From the NCBI RefSeq assembly GCF_041146795.1, contig NC_135177.1:20349560-20413559 (forward strand): a stretch of 64,000 nt of DNA, written 5' to 3'. The stretch comes from Maylandia zebra. Its lineage: Eukaryota; Chordata; Actinopteri; Cichliformes; Cichlidae. Positions 36,476 to 49,640 of this stretch are shown in pieces. A program made the translations under genes and the position numbers. Position 1 is the stretch's first letter. Each line of letters opens with the position of its first letter. A model generated the notes under the pieces. The model was not told the DNA's origin. It ran no database searches and worked only from the letters and a program-made list of their open reading frames with translations.

Positions 36476-38145
36476 TAGGGGTGCAACGATACCCAAAATT
36501 CACGGTTCGGTTCGATACTTTGGTGTCACGGTTCGATATTTTTTCGATACAAAAAAATGTTCATGCATTTTTAATTTGTCATTTATTAAAATTATAAATA
36601 TATATTTTAACTCAAAAGTACAGTTTTTAAATTTAACCCTAAACCTTGTGCGTGTTTTTTATTTTGACAGCGAATGCGCACCTGCGGACCACTTATGTGC
36701 AGCCCTGGTTATTTAGCTCGTCATATTGCAGCCACAGAAATTCTTTTGTCCATGAAACCATAAAGCTGCACTTTCTTTTTGCCTTATATTCTGATTTGTC
36801 ATAACTTCTCCGTTTTGTGGTAAGCTTTTCTTTGGCTGTCACTTCTTCACCCTGACCTGTCTTATTTGGCTCAGCAGAACTGAAATGCTTTTACACACTC
36901 ACTCACATAAGCTCAGCGATTCTCTGCGCGGTCAACCTCTCACATGTTTAAGCTTGCTGCGGGAGATTTCACTTGTCATGTTTGCATAGTAAGCTAACGA
37001 TTAATAAGACGATGTCAGAGGAATTGGTGCACAAATTATCATCACTCACAGATCAGTGCTGTCGCTCTCTATACACAGTTCGCACGATTGCAAAGTGAAA
37101 GCAAAAAAAACAAGCGCAAATTCAAACGCGACTTCAATATGTCACATATTGACAGTGGCTCACCGATGCCAATGACATAATTACCCAGCTACATTTCCGA
37201 AAGAATGCAAAAGCATTGACATATATTTTTCCTTCCTACAATAGCCCGACGGGCAGGGCAGAGAAAGATTTTGGTACCCCGACTGAAAAAATCGCTAGCT
37301 CCAGGACATCGGGCTAGCGATATTGCAAGCCCTGTATCTGATTGAGGAATCACTCATCTTTGGAAAAGAGAGTTTATTACAGAGAAATGGCTCTTTCCAA
37401 AATAAATGCTATACTATCCGCTTCTTCTGGGCTATATTCTCAGCAGCATAAGGAGAATCATGTGCTAACAGCGGTCTAAATGACTCGGCTAAAGTTAGTA
37501 GCATGCTTGCTTTTTTTTGTCTGCTTCCACTTGTCTTTGCACTAGGATGATGTCGGCGTAAATGTGCAGTCATATTCGTTGTGTTCCCACTAGTGCTTTC
37601 AGGTTAATCTCGTTGAAATGACCTTAACGCCACAACACGGCAAATCTCCGTTAACGAGCTACCGCCGATCGCTCCGTGCATGGGGCTAGACGGCCAACAC
37701 GTTAACGAGCTAACTGCGCTAACACACTAGTTCACACCAATGTAATTGAGCATTGCATGGCACATCCAACATACTGTTTTACTTTAGTCCATGACTCGCT
37801 TACCTCATACGTCACATGAAAACCAAAATAATTCCAAACGCCAGATCTGAATGAGGTTCAATTTGCCTGTTGCAAGGAGAGCTTAACTTCTGTCTCGCTA
37901 GCTTGCCCTGCGCTCTTCCTTCTGACTATGCTGTCTGTGTTGAGCGCTCAGTGGATCTGCGCTGGACAGTGCAGCCTAGGCGGAGTAGTCGAACACAGAT
38001 TCACTGAGCGCTCAACACAGACAGCATCGTCAGAAGGAAAATTGATAAAATAAATTACAAATGTTGTATTGTTCGATACATATGCGTACCGAACCGAAAG
38101 CACTGTATCGAACGGTTCAATATCGATACGAATATCGTTGCACCC

Positions 38146-38148
<3 letters not shown>
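36476..38148. mobile_element. hAT-like non-autonomous element, copy 2
   Basis: It has the same TAGGGGTGCAACG / CGTTGCACCCCTA ends as copy 1 and nearly the same interior without the P-like insertion and the Penelope fragment. It lies between (TA)n tracts. It serves as the empty-site reference for both insertions in copy 1. Confidence 0.75.

Positions 38149-38194
<46 letters not shown>
38147..38194. repeat. (AT)n tract
   Basis: AT repeat of about 45 bases separating hAT copy 2 from TRT copy 2. Confidence 0.95.
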
Positions 38195-38195
38195 A

Positions 38196-39520
38196 CAGGG
38201 AGTGCAGAATTATTAGGCAAGTTGTATTTTTGAGGAATAATTTTATTATTGAACAACAACCATGTTCTCAATGAACCAAAAAAACTCATTAATATCAAAG
38301 CTGAATGTTCTTGGAAGTAGTTTTTAGTTTGTTTTTAGTTTTAGCTATTTTAGGGGGATATCTGTGTGTGCAGGTGACTATTACTGTGCATAATTATTAG
38401 GCAGCTTAACAAAAAACAAATATATACCCATTTCAATTATTTATTTTTACCAGTGAAACCAATATAACATCTCCACATTCACAAATATACATTTCTGACA
38501 TTCAAAAACAAAACAAAAACAAATCAGCGACCAATATAGCCACCTTTCTTTGCAAGGACACTCAAAAGCCTGCCATCCATGGATTCTGTCAGTGTTTTGA
38601 TCTGTTCACCATCAACATTGCGTGCAGCAGCAACCACAGCCTCCCAGACACTGTTCAGAGAGGTGTACTGTTTTCCCTCCTTGTAAATCTCACATTTGAT
38701 GATGGACCACAGGTTCTCAATGGGGTTCAGATCAGGTGAACAAGGAGGCCATGTCATTAGTTTTTCTTCTTTTATACCCTTTCTTGCCAGCCACACTGTG
38801 GAGTACTTGGACGCGTGTGATGGAGCATTGTCCTGCATGAAAATCATGTTTTTCTTGAAGGATGCAGACTTCTTCCTGTACCACTGCTTGAAGAAGGTGT
38901 CTTCCAGAAACTGGCAGTAGGACTGGGAGTTGAGCTTGACTCCATCCTCAACCCGAAAAGGCCCCACAAACTCATCTTTGATGATACCAGCCCAAACCAG
39001 TACTCCACCTCCACCTTGCTGGCGTCTGAGTCGGACTGGAGCTCTCTGCCCTTTACCAATCCAGCCACGGGCCCATCCATCTGGCCCATCAAGACTCACT
39101 CTCATTTCATCAGTTCATAAAACCTTAGAAAAATCAGTCTTTAGATATTTCTTGGCCCAGTCTTGACGTTTCAGCTTGTGTGTCTTGATGTTCGATGATC
39201 ACGCTTCAGAAGCTTTGCAATTTTGAGACTGCTGCATCCCTCTGCAAGATATCTCACTATTTTTGACTTTTCTGAGCCTGTCAAGTCCTTCTTTTGACCC
39301 ATTTTGCCAAAGGAAAGGACGTTGCCTAATAATTATGCACACCTGATATAGGGTGTTGATGTCATTAGACCACACCCCTTCTCATTACAGAGATGCACAT
39401 CACCTAATATGCTTAATTGGTAGTAGGCTTTCGAGCCTATACAGCTTGGAGTAAGACAACATGCCTGAAGAGGATGATGTGGACAAAATACTCATTTGCC
39501 TAATAATTCTGCACTCCCTG
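38196..39520 (-). mobile_element. DD37E TRT-like transposon, copy 2, internally deleted
   Basis: TA flanks and the CAGGGAGTGCAGAATTATTA ends are intact, and the inner repeats (GTGCATAATTATTAGGCA at about 38388) are kept. The transposase gene reads on the minus strand from 39302 to 38524. About 240 bases between the GATCATCGAAC and AAGACACACAAGCTG motifs are missing, removing much of the DNA-binding region. Confidence 0.93.
38524..39302 (-). pseudogene. Transposase of TRT-like copy 2, internal deletion
   Basis: The C-terminal 193 codons (39105-38524) are open and contain MRVSLDGPDGWARGW, MQDNAPSH and DLNPIENLW, with the 37-residue D-E spacing. Upstream the internal deletion (near 39192-39198) and a nonsense codon (TTTTATGAAC region: TGA where copy 1 has TGG, near the WTDE motif) prevent a full product. 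Confidence 0.85.
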
Positions 39521-39849
39521 TATACACAATTCAGAAGGAAAACAAAGTACAGCCACCTTAACACTCTGGCTCTTTTCCATTAGACAAAAAGCCTTTGTCA
39601 AGATCAACAATGAACTGTAATTTTGAGTTCATGCCTTCACAGCTTCCCCATTCTAGCTGGAATCGATGTGCAATTCAGTTGGAGCATTCATGATTACACC
39701 ATGTCCTGGTAAATAACAGTGTGCAACATGTTTTTCACTGGTTTACTGTAAATGTGACCATTTTAAGAAGAATGAACTTTAAAGGTCAGGACTGTGCTGG
39801 TGTTAAAAATATTGTCTCCTTATTTTAGAAAATGTTTTAATGGAGTTGC

Positions 39850-40064
39850 TGAGAGTGGATGAGAGGAATTAGGTTGATCAGTAATTCTAAATTGCCCATA
39901 GGTGTAAATAGTTGCCTGTTTCTCTGTGTTAGCCCTGCAACAGACTGGCGATCTGTCCAGGGTGTACCCTGCCTCTCACCCAGTGGTAGCTGGGATTGGC
40001 TCCAGCCCCTCCTGATGACCCTGATGAGGATAAGGAGAAGACAATGGATGAATGGACAGTGTGA
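39850..40064 (+). mobile_element. 3' fragment of an RTE/Rex3-related retroposon
   Basis: ATTCTAAATTGCCCATAGGT, CCTGCAACAGACTGGCGATC, TGTCCAGGGTGTACCCTGCC and GCTGGGATTGGCTCCAGCCC, ending GATAAGGAGAAGACAATGGATGAATGGA, are the well-known 3' end of a very abundant fish retroposon. No coding part is left. Confidence 0.72.
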
Positions 40065-43000
40065 GAGAAAGTTAAAATAAAAATTCAAATGATAAAAATT
40101 CAATAATGTGGGTGATAAAATTCATAATAATAAAACAAGGAAATAAATCAGCGTATATGCAATTTAAAAAAGATAAACACACCCTTACATCATTAACTTG
40201 AGGCAATAAGGACTACAAGCAGACCCACTAAAAGGTAATTTGGCTGAAGTCCTAGTCATACGGGACGTCAAAATAAAACAGACTACAGCAGCTTACAAAG
40301 TGTTTCTTTTTAAAATCCATGTGCAAACCAAGACACTGGGAAAGCTACATGTAACTGTCAGTGGTGTTAGATGCCTCAATCTGCTAAAGGATGCAATATA
40401 TTAGAGATGGAAGAGATAGAGAAGAAATAGGGGAGGCATGATTAGATAACTATCACCAGCTGCGCTGGCCAGCCTCCCCTGGCATTACTCATGAACCCAC
40501 TGCACCTTTCCTGCAGCTGATCCACAGACCACACCCCACCATCATAATATGGTACTTTAATTTATTGCCACCTTTTCAACAAATGCAACCAAAGTTTAGG
40601 ATCGTGCTCCAGTCCTCTGGTTTTTCATGCTGCAGTTATCTGATCTTTTCGTTAGTCAGAAGTCCAGAATTTCTTTATTTAACTAGCATTGATGAGAGTG
40701 AGAAGCTCTTTTGTGAGCATCCTTTTTTGTAAACGTGTGCATTTTGATATGCGAGACAGTATTTCCTGATTTCTTTCTTTTTTCCTTTACGGTCTTTTTG
40801 CTTACCCTTTTCCCATCAGACTTAATTTAAATAAAGGTTGATTACTTGTGATAAGCAGCTGCCGGTTGTCTGATAAAGTCATTGCTCTTGATAAGCTGAA
40901 ATGGCTTGTCTAAGCACAACATCAAGGGCCTATTTGTACTGTCACATCCAAATATTACACCATGTCTTCAGAGGACATCTGTGATGTGTCTGTCATGGAG
41001 AACAGAATCATGAACTGGAGGGATGAACCCTGGAGAGGGATCAGACTGAAATGACAAGGCAGAGCACACTGAACTCAGCAGGGAAAGACTCCCCAAGTTT
41101 CACCTCCAGACAGGATGAGACGTAGTTGGCAGGCAAGAAATGGAGAAAAACTTTTGAATCAGTTTGAGGAACATTTTAATGGTTTTTACACTCAGGTATG
41201 AAGCTGGTTTTAGATATAATCATGAATATAAAATGCTGTACTATTTTAATCTTGTGTTACTACTGAAAGGACATGAGTACTATTATTCTTTGTTACCCTT
41301 CTTAACAAGAGAGTGCAGAACAACAGGTGTAACTGGTCCTCAGGTATTCATACATTGAAGCATCTTTGTATATATCTGTGCCCAAGACATTACTTTTGTT
41401 TAGAATATGCAATATATCAAACTACTACAATACTACTCTTTCATAATTTATAACTTCATAAAAAAGTTGCATATTTTTCTAAAGCAATTGGAGTCTGCAT
41501 CAAATTTTAATGGCTTCATCTATTGCTCATGCTCTACCTCCATCAAGTTTCAGGAAATTTAGCTAAGCATTTTCCCCCCAATCTTATCTTGCTGAAAGAC
41601 AAAGAGAAAGATCAACATACAAAAACAGAAGAAAATGACTTTTCTGTGACGGTTCTGGGAATCGACTCTGTATTTGTAAAACATTTGTTATTAACAAGAT
41701 TTAAATGCAAAACGGGTGTTCTTATCAGTTTCTCAACACAAGAGGGAATGTTTCATTCTCACAAATGTTATCACAAAGTAAAAAAAGACTCTAATACTAC
41801 AGAGGTAGCAGTAGGAGGTGTGGTATTTTATCAACAAGAACCATACTATCATAATGAAAATAACAGATAAATAATAATAACTAGCTAAGCCAAAGGCTGC
41901 ATTTTGAAGTAGGCCTCAGTGAGGCCTGGCATCTGTGAGAGAGGATGACAAATAAAGAATGAGGAAGGGAAGAGCAAGAACAAACATATATGCCAGCATT
42001 TACATGCCTATGATGGGAAGAGGAGTGTTTCAAGTGTGAACCTGCTTCTCAACTTCATATGAAACAATGTGAATAAACAACTGTCAACAATATAGTGTAA
42101 CATAACAGACATAAAGAGGAAATGGCACAAGATGCAAGTTATTCTCTGAGAAGTTTGTTAAAACAGCATTTGTATGGTGCAGCAGAGGACAACACTAAGC
42201 AGTGACCTGCATAAAGAGCCTTAGGCAACTGTCAGAGTGTCAGACTTTACCTTGTAACCACTGAGCTGCTGTGCAGAAATTTGGCAATGAAAAACATAAA
42301 ATGTAACAGCCTGTCAGTAAAACCACAAGCCATGATGGTGATGAAACGGTGAACAAAATATTAATTATACCTATTATCTTGATGGTAATGTTCCTTCATA
42401 TAAGGGAATCATGATTTCACTACACACAATAGTTTTATTTTCCCTCTGTGCGTGCAGAAGTCTGGTGAATTACATTTATGTCTAGGAAACATTTTTAAGT
42501 AAAACTGGGGAATGACAAAAATCCTAAAAACCTTTTTGTGCCATGTAAAATAAATCCGTTTGCATGACTGGTTCGTCTTGCATGTGGGATGTTTTACAGG
42601 GTGAAAAAAGTTAAAACTACTACTACTGAAATGAAGACCACAAGCACACATACACATGCACAGGGCTACATCAGGGTTTTTAAAAACAGTAATGTCCTTG
42701 ACACAGAGCTGAATACAGCCACTACTAAGTAAAATAAAAAATGAAATGATTAGAATAGTAATAATTAAAGGTAAGAAAAAATAATGAGTCTGTAGTATAA
42801 AAATGTTGCCATTTCCAAAAACATAAGGATATGCGTATGCTGAGCAAGTGAGGGATGAAATCACCATCTGACCAGTCAGTTCTTTGGATATAGTGCCACA
42901 ATTCCTGCATTATCCCTCAGACCTCTTAACGTCCCTCTTAGACCTCTATATGCAGAAATCTATTTACCAGATTAGTGCAAATGCAAATGCTAGGGATGCA

Positions 43001-44605
43001 AGTGGTGCACTGGTACTTACACCCTCACTCAACATGAAATAAGCACACTAAAGTGAATTAAGGGTGCCCTGGTTGTATTAAGTGCACTGTTAGCCTTTGC
43101 AGTAATTTCCAGAGCTTAGTACTGCAAAATCAACAGTAAAAAACTCTAAAGGATGTTAGCAGTTTAGTACTGTAATTTGCATGTAATTGTGGGAAAATTC
43201 CATGAGATTACATTATTTTTACGGTAACTCACCGTACTCATGGAAACAGCTGTAAAATACAGCAAATGTAACAATTGGTGATGTTACTGAGATTATACTA
43301 TTACACCATCCGGATTTCTGTTGTTTTCTACTGTAGATCTAAGAGTAATTACTTAAATTCTTATTCAGAGTGTATTACTATAAAATGTGATTCACTGTGA
43401 AAGTAGTATAACATATAAACTACAATATACAGCATAATTTTTAACTTAAGGAGTAAGTTGCAGCCACACTAAAATTTAATTCCTTGAACTGAATGGAACC
43501 TCATATATTAATAAATGTATTTGTTTATTCAAACAATGTGAAACACTATTAATACTATTAATTAATAGTATACTTGTAAGGTTAGCATTGTCATAGAGTC
43601 ATAGAGACATTATGACATTATGCTAGTACAATTATGGTGAACAAAAAGTACATCTAAAAGTTAATTTCAAGAATACTGTTATGTACTAAAACGGGGGCCA
43701 ATATAGTCCCAAGAAGCATTATTAGTATACGTACTAGGCAAGGTATACTTGGGAAATATAACTGAAGTATACTTATTTTTTGTATGGCCAGCAACAAAAA
43801 CTAATGGCTACATTTAGAGTAATGTTTAAAAATGACTTCATTTAGCAGGGTGTTCCTTTTTTTCTCTTCTTATTCTTTCTTATACTGGACCTTCATTTGT
43901 TTTGTATAAGGTGGTACTTTTTAAGACACCTCTGCCTAACTACAGTGAACTAACCTAATAATATGCTCTGGTCGTCATTTTACACAAGTTAAGGTGTCAC
44001 ATCCATGAAACCTACACCACTAACCAGCATCAGTACTACAACTTCACTCACAAAATTAATAAATTCTGGGACAAGCAGAAACTGTATTTTTAGCGGTGCA
44101 TTTTGTTGCAGGCCAGACTGCTATTAGATGCACTGTCCTAAAGAAATAATTCCTTTGTAGCACCACTTCGTCTTGGTTCAGAAGAGATGTCCTGGATATA
44201 CATGATAATGTAACACATTACCACAGTTTAGCGCGTTGGGTTGTGTTTTTAAAGCGATTGTTACGTTTTTAAAGCTTTTTAATGTGACAGGTGCGATAGC
44301 CGACACCACACCTTCACCTGACGTACAATGTGACGTATGACGCACACGTCAACAATGGGGATAGAAAATAGAAAATATTGCTCGAGGTGGTTAATGCTCC
44401 TTTCGCTGGTTGCCAACCACCATTAAATAACAACAAGAAGAAAATATTGATCTGCTTCTCTTAGTTTTGCACGTTTAAGCCGCAATTCTCAAATAAAGCT
44501 GCAAAGCAGGAGAACAACATGGCCATCAACTATTCTGTGCCACAGATCCAGTTCGCTGCAGCACAGAGTGATGATGAAACCGTTAACATGTGCAACTTAG
44601 AAGTA
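40065..44605. other. Noncoding DNA
   Basis: No gene or terminal repeat was recognised. Frames at 41523-41870 and 42409-42867 have no family motif. TTACGGTAACTCACCGTA at about 43218-43236 resembles the ACGGTA motifs at 47.8-48.1 kb. Confidence 0.45.
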
Positions 44606-45579
44606 GTCAGAGGCAGAGATGGGCACTGTAATCTGATTACTTTTTTCAAGTAACGCGTACAGTAAGGGATTACTATTGCAAAAACGGTAATTGGATTACC
44701 GTTACTTTCCCGTAGGAACGCTGCGTTACTGTGTTACTGTGTTACTGCGTTACTAAAACGAGAGTGCCCGTTAGTGACAACAGCTGTGTGCAGATCAACA
44801 TATCGATTGTGGGAGAGAGTATGAGCGTGCAGCGTTTAAAGCGTGGAAGTACTGACCTTACTTTGAGTTTGATTCCATAAAAAGTGACAAAAACATTAGC
44901 GTCCGTTGTGCGTGGGAAGAAAACTTCTTTTTACAGCGAAAAAAACCCCTAAACTTCCAAGCAAGCACCGAGTGCACAACGAGGTAATGGGAAACTCACA
45001 GAGAAACTCGCGGATTCTTCAACTGACCGCGGCACACCTGCACCAGGGTAAACCTCCGCCTACCCTAGTCCTGCTTTACAGGTGAAAATAGAGCAACAGC
45101 ACCACAGAGTCTTTGACTTTATTTATTTTCTGCTGTGTTTTACTTGCATCTATTTGAAAGAGTGAGTGTAAACACAAAAAATATTTTATTTTATGTGCTG
45201 GAATGTGCAGAAAATAGGTTTCAATGTTAAACTAATTTATTCAAGTCAGAATGTTGCATATAATTAAATTTTTGCTTGATGCATAAAGTTAAAAGATTAA
45301 AACTGATAAAACAAGTTAAAAAAAGAGACTTTTCCATTTGATTACATTTTGTATGATGGAGTATGTAGAAAAAGTAGAATTAGGCTGAAAGATCTATCAC
45401 TCTATCACCTATTCAGGTTGTAAATCGGGTTTTTAAAAAGTAACTAAGTAACTAAGTATTTAAAATTACTTTTGAAAATAAGTAATCAGCAAAGTAATGG
45501 GATTACTTTTTGGGGGAAGTAATCAGTAATTAGTTACTGATTACTTTTTTCAAGTAACTTGACCAACACTGGTCAGAGG
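44606..45579. mobile_element. hAT-like non-autonomous element with 8-bp target duplication
   Basis: GTCAGAGG occurs at 44606-44613 and 45572-45579. The 958-bp element starts CAGAGATGGGCACTGTAATC and ends GTAACTTGACCAACACTG, related inverted ends (CAG.G.TGG). Subterminal GATTACTTTTTTCAAGTAAC occurs at both ends. The interior has no coding frame. Confidence 0.88.
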
Positions 45580-46923
45580 TAACTGGATGTTCAATCGGGT
45601 TAAATGCAAGGTTGATTGGATTATATCTGAAGATCATATGCTATTCGTGATAACTCTGCTAGACTCCAAATTGCTCATCCATGCGGGAGTATCTCAAAAT
45701 TAAATGAAACCACTTCACACTTTTTCCCTAAAACGGACTGATTAAAGTTTGATCGGAACCAAGTGTTTTTTTCACTTATTCGAGAGAAGTCCGAAATGCG
45801 TTCCTAATACTGTTTGTTTTGACTTTTAAGCTACCCTACCCGGATATTTTCATTCAAATGCTAAGACAAAATGTCAATAGCTATGAATGTGGAGAGTCAA
45901 AAGACTAGTTTGGTAATAGTTGCCGATGGATTTATGAGAATTGATAGAAACTTGGACGTTTCCAACAGGTGAACTACCGAGGTTGCGCCCAAATGCTTAA
46001 AGCTGTTAGCTGGTCAGTGTTTTCAGGTGTGCTTGTACTACCTGTACGGTGCGGAGTGCTGACTAAGTCATGTTAAACCCATTAAAGCGTCGAGCTCAAA
46101 TATCTTTTCATTTTTCTGCACTGTTCTCTTGTCGGCACACATTTTCTGTTTCCTGAAGCCTTTTGTGAATAATTTTGATCATGTAAAAACTGGGAATTGG
46201 TCCCTATTGACAATACTCTTATTTTTTGCCATTTAGGGAAGGTAATTGGTCACTGAACTTTTTGCAACTATGTGTATTTCTAAATTTTGTGGCTTCAGTG
46301 CACGCAAATTTATATTGTTCAGTTTGCATGTTAAAAGCCTGCCAAGCACCCCAAGGCTGATTATGCTTGGTAAGAAGTCATTCATGAAATAGAGCTGATT
46401 AGACCATATTAAAATTTCTGTTTGGCACAGGAGCTTTTCGTGGACACAGGTATCCAGTCTCTGTTTTGTTAGCTCAAATTTCTGTAATTTCCTTTATAAA
46501 CCAAGGTTGTTGGACATGTGTCTCAGTGAATCCAGCAAAGTAACAATATCAAATTTCACATTTCATATTACTGATCAACATAGTAGTCTAGCTAGACCAA
46601 CAGCAGAAATACTGAACTCAATACTGTAAAGTTTAACAGCAGCACAAACTATAAACTCCAAAATAACCATACAGTTGATTCATCTCCGGTAATCTAACTG
46701 GGCTGACTCTTTGTTAGGTGTGTTTAATGTGCAGAATAATTCCCAATTATGTACAATTATAATATGTTAAAACGGACTTATGTACATAAGGCCATTAATA
46801 ATTAACTGCACATAGCTATTTGCTTTATGACTATCAAGACAGTGTGAAGAAGTGAAGTACAGAAATTATTTTATGTTGCATAATGACAACATGTTGCCCC
46901 TATACATTTAAGGACAAAGTTCA

Positions 46924-47289
46924 ATGACCGCCACCTGCTGGATGGTGAGTGCAGAGGGGCGTGTAATTGTTGAGCTGGACAAAGAGAACATCTTTGCTGA
47001 TGCAATGTCAGTCTTCTTTGGTTCATTTTATGTATTGAACCTGGAATACCAGGAGTCAGCATGTGCAAGGTTTTTTGTAAGGATAAACCCTGATGAAGCG
47101 CCTTGAGGCGACTTTTGTTGTGATTTGGCGCTGTATAAATAAAATAGAATTGAATTGAATTGAAGAGGGAACAAAATGTACCTCCAAGGTTGGGACAAGC
47201 AGAAGGACTGAAGCGAAAGGTTGTTCACATTAACCCTCATGTCACAACTTTCCTCCAGCGGCTTACTGAATTTGAGTGGAGAACTTCAA
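46924..47289 (+). pseudogene. C-terminal coding relic of a teleost-expanded SAMD3-like protein
   Basis: The frame from 46924 reads EGRVIVELDKENIFADAMSV, FFGSFYVLNLEYQESAC, RFFVRINPDE and is then cut by a retroposon tail. After it the frame resumes: GTKC-like codons, then (with a shift) VVHINPHVTTFLQRLTEFEW ending RTSN and TAG. I recall this ending from SAMD3-like uncharacterised fish proteins; the family name is tentative. A small deletion after SAC and the insertion make it non-functional. The stop is followed at once by GGTAAGT, which looks like a splice donor, so this may be an exon relic rather than a retrocopy. Confidence 0.45.
47094..47163 (+). mobile_element. L2-type LINE 3' tail inserted in coding relic
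   Basis: AAGCGCCTTGAGGCGACTTT, TGTTGTGATTTGGCGCTGTATAAATAAAATAG, then (GAATT)n: the 3' end of an L2-type LINE, only about 70 bases long. Confidence 0.82.
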
Positions 47290-47729
47290 ATTAGGTAAGT
47301 GTTTTGGCCATTTTTAGGGAATTTCTTGTATAATTTAAGTATCCAATGTGTTGTTACCTGTGTCTCCACAGATGATCCATGGCCCATGCTTTCTGGACAT
47401 TTACACAAGACGAACAACAATGAAGACAAGCTCTCTTGCCATCTTGCAAGACGCTGTCTCTGTCCAATAGGTTTTTTGAGTGCAACAGTTTTGATTTTTT
47501 TCCCTTCTTTTACCCGTTTGTTAAAAATTATTTCAGCTACTTACACTTTAATTGTCACATGTATTGGCTCACCCTACAAATCAATGAACTCATTCCACAA
47601 AGCAAGATCAGGGTTCAGTGCAGGTCAGTCAAGTTCCTTCACACCACACACGCTCATCCATGTCCTTGTGGACCCTGTTTTGTGCATTGATTTGGTAGTG
47701 TGAGCCAGTATTTTGGACAAAGTGTACTG

Positions 47730-48080
47730 ATGATGCGTGATAACGGTAAGTTACTGGTTAATATATTGCAGTTTATTACCTTGCAGCGGGCTTACAGTGA
47801 CATACCGTGAATAAACGGTAGTATACCAATTTCTTAATCACAGTATGATGTTACTTTGTTGACGTAATTTACGACATAACGACATAACGGTATCTCACTG
47901 GCGTCACTGTCGCCAGTGAGATACCGTAAAAAAAGGCTACAGGTGCGTTACCATAATTTGTCCAAGAGTATTATACCACACCAGCAAAAAACGGTATCAT
48001 CCTGCAGAGCGGTAAGCTACCGTAACACGGCGTCATGGTATGACGCTGGCAACAGTGACGCCAGTATGTTACCGTAAAGT
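47730..48080. repeat. ACGGTA/TACCGT-rich segment with a 17-bp palindrome
   Basis: About eight ACGGTA or TACCGT motifs lie in 350 bases. At its centre ACGGTATCTCACTGGCG (47887-47903), loop TCACTGT, and the exact inverse (47911-47927). It is probably part of a DNA transposon, but I found no target duplication. Confidence 0.7.
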
Positions 48081-49035
48081 GGCGATGAAAAGCCTAACAG
48101 TGTGTCATATTTTAGTTCTATATCAAATTAAAAAAATAAAGAAAAACATATAGATGTGGATATTTAGTGCAAATGCACATAAAGTATGTGTGCAAAATGA
48201 TCAAAAAAGTTTGTAATTCAATCCATAAAATGCACAATACCTTTTTTAAATTTGGCTGATTTCTGTTTCAAGTTAATCTCTCTGTGGACCTCTACAGCAC
48301 TACCACCACACCTGCTTTATTCGGATCCCTGGAAACATTTTCTTTCTTTTTTTTATGACTAGTTTCACAAACACTTTTGCAATTTCAGCCATCATGTTAA
48401 GGATCATCACTGATGTCGAGAGCTTGGTCACCATGTGTGGGCCAGAGGGCAAATAACAGTCTTCTGTGGAAGAGCCCAAAGGCAACATCAGGTAAGCAGG
48501 ATTCATGTTATTTTCTGTAACATTCACAGGGCTATACAACATGTGTGTGTGTGAGAGGAAACTTAGCGCAAACAACCTGAATTGTGACATGAGACCTCAT
48601 GTCTTTGTAGCTCACCACGCACTGAAAAGACAGGAGGTTTTTTGCTATTTTTTTCTGTAAAACACAAGGAGAACCTCATATGCACAAAGACCAAAATCTG
48701 CATGCAAATGATTGAGTGCAGAGAAGATGAGAGAGAGAGGAGTCTGGTGTTACACGACAATACATGCAGCACCTTTTTTGCCCAAAGCTCAACATTTAGC
48801 CACTGAGATCGCATTATCTAGCATCTAACAATGTTACCTGCACACACAATTTACAATCCCTTTGCACCAACTTGGATTGAATTATTCTTCTATTATTCAT
48901 TTCAGCCTATTTCCTGGGTGCACTATTGTGTTTGTGGCTGTTTTCAGGCAAACATAAAAACAAACATCTTAGAAAATCGAAGTTTTTTCTTTTCAAAGTT
49001 CTTAAAAATGAGGCAGACCTGAGTTTTTATTTCCC
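48081..49035. other. Noncoding DNA with an old dispersed repeat
   Basis: AACATTTAG...TTATCTAGCATCTAACAATG at 48791-48868 resembles 7943-8020. Otherwise nothing recognised. Confidence 0.4.
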
Positions 49036-49640
49036 TATTGTTGTTAGGATGCCTGGGTCGTTGACCCAGGGTTTTTGAGTTTATTATATTATTTATAATT
49101 TCTAGTCTTTGGGTTTTTGTTAGAGTCATGTCTTATGGTTTGTTTTAATGTGTAATCCTTAGTTGCTGTCTCCCCTGTCCACTATATCCCCGTTTCCAGT
49201 CAGTGTCTGTGTCTGCCCTGGTCCCACGTCTCTGTTCCCTCTGTTGTAGTGCCTGCATGTGAGTCTGTGTCTTTGTTCAGTCTGTGTTATGTGTTTCCTG
49301 TTTTACTTTGAAGGTCTCTGTCTTATCTCAGTGTGTTCAGTTTACGCTTCCTTGTCTCGTCAGTTCTGATATGCCCCAGCTGTGTTTCCCTCCTGTTGTC
49401 CATTCCCTGATTGCTCCCTCTATGTATTTAAGCCCTGTGTTTCAGTTTGTCATTGTCGCGATCTACCCTTATTTTGCTGTGTGTTCTGTCTGTGTAAAGT
49501 TTACCTTGGAGTCTCAGTTTTGTTACTTTTTGGAGTTCAGCATTAAAGCTGTATTTAAGTTCACCTTTGATTTCTGTGAGTCTGCATTTTGGGTCCTTCA
49601 TATCACCACCCCTGCGTGCACACAGCCTTCACATAACAAT
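49036..49640 (+). mobile_element. LTR-like repeat, plus orientation
   Basis: It starts near CCTGGGTCGTTGACCCAGGG and contains GTGTTTCCTGTTTTACTTTGAAGG, a TATA-like TGTATTTAAGCCCTGTGTTT (49426) and ATTAAAGC (49542) before GAGTCTGCATTTTGGGTCC. TATA-like and polyadenylation-like signals in this order suggest an LTR. The same family occurs at 11359-12008 and 52571-53020 in the opposite orientation. Confidence 0.55.

Noticed and set aside
41523..41870. 115-codon frame
   Set aside because: No recognisable motif, no splice or promoter context, AT-rich noncoding surroundings.
42409..42867. 152-codon minus-strand frame rich in hydrophobic residues
   Set aside because: Low complexity from AT-rich DNA; no family resemblance.
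47299..47703. 134-codon frame downstream of the SAMD3-like relic
   Set aside because: Could include a downstream exon after TCTCCACAG (near 47370), but nothing in it is recognisable.
48300..48590. 96-codon minus-strand frame
   Set aside because: No motif, no context.
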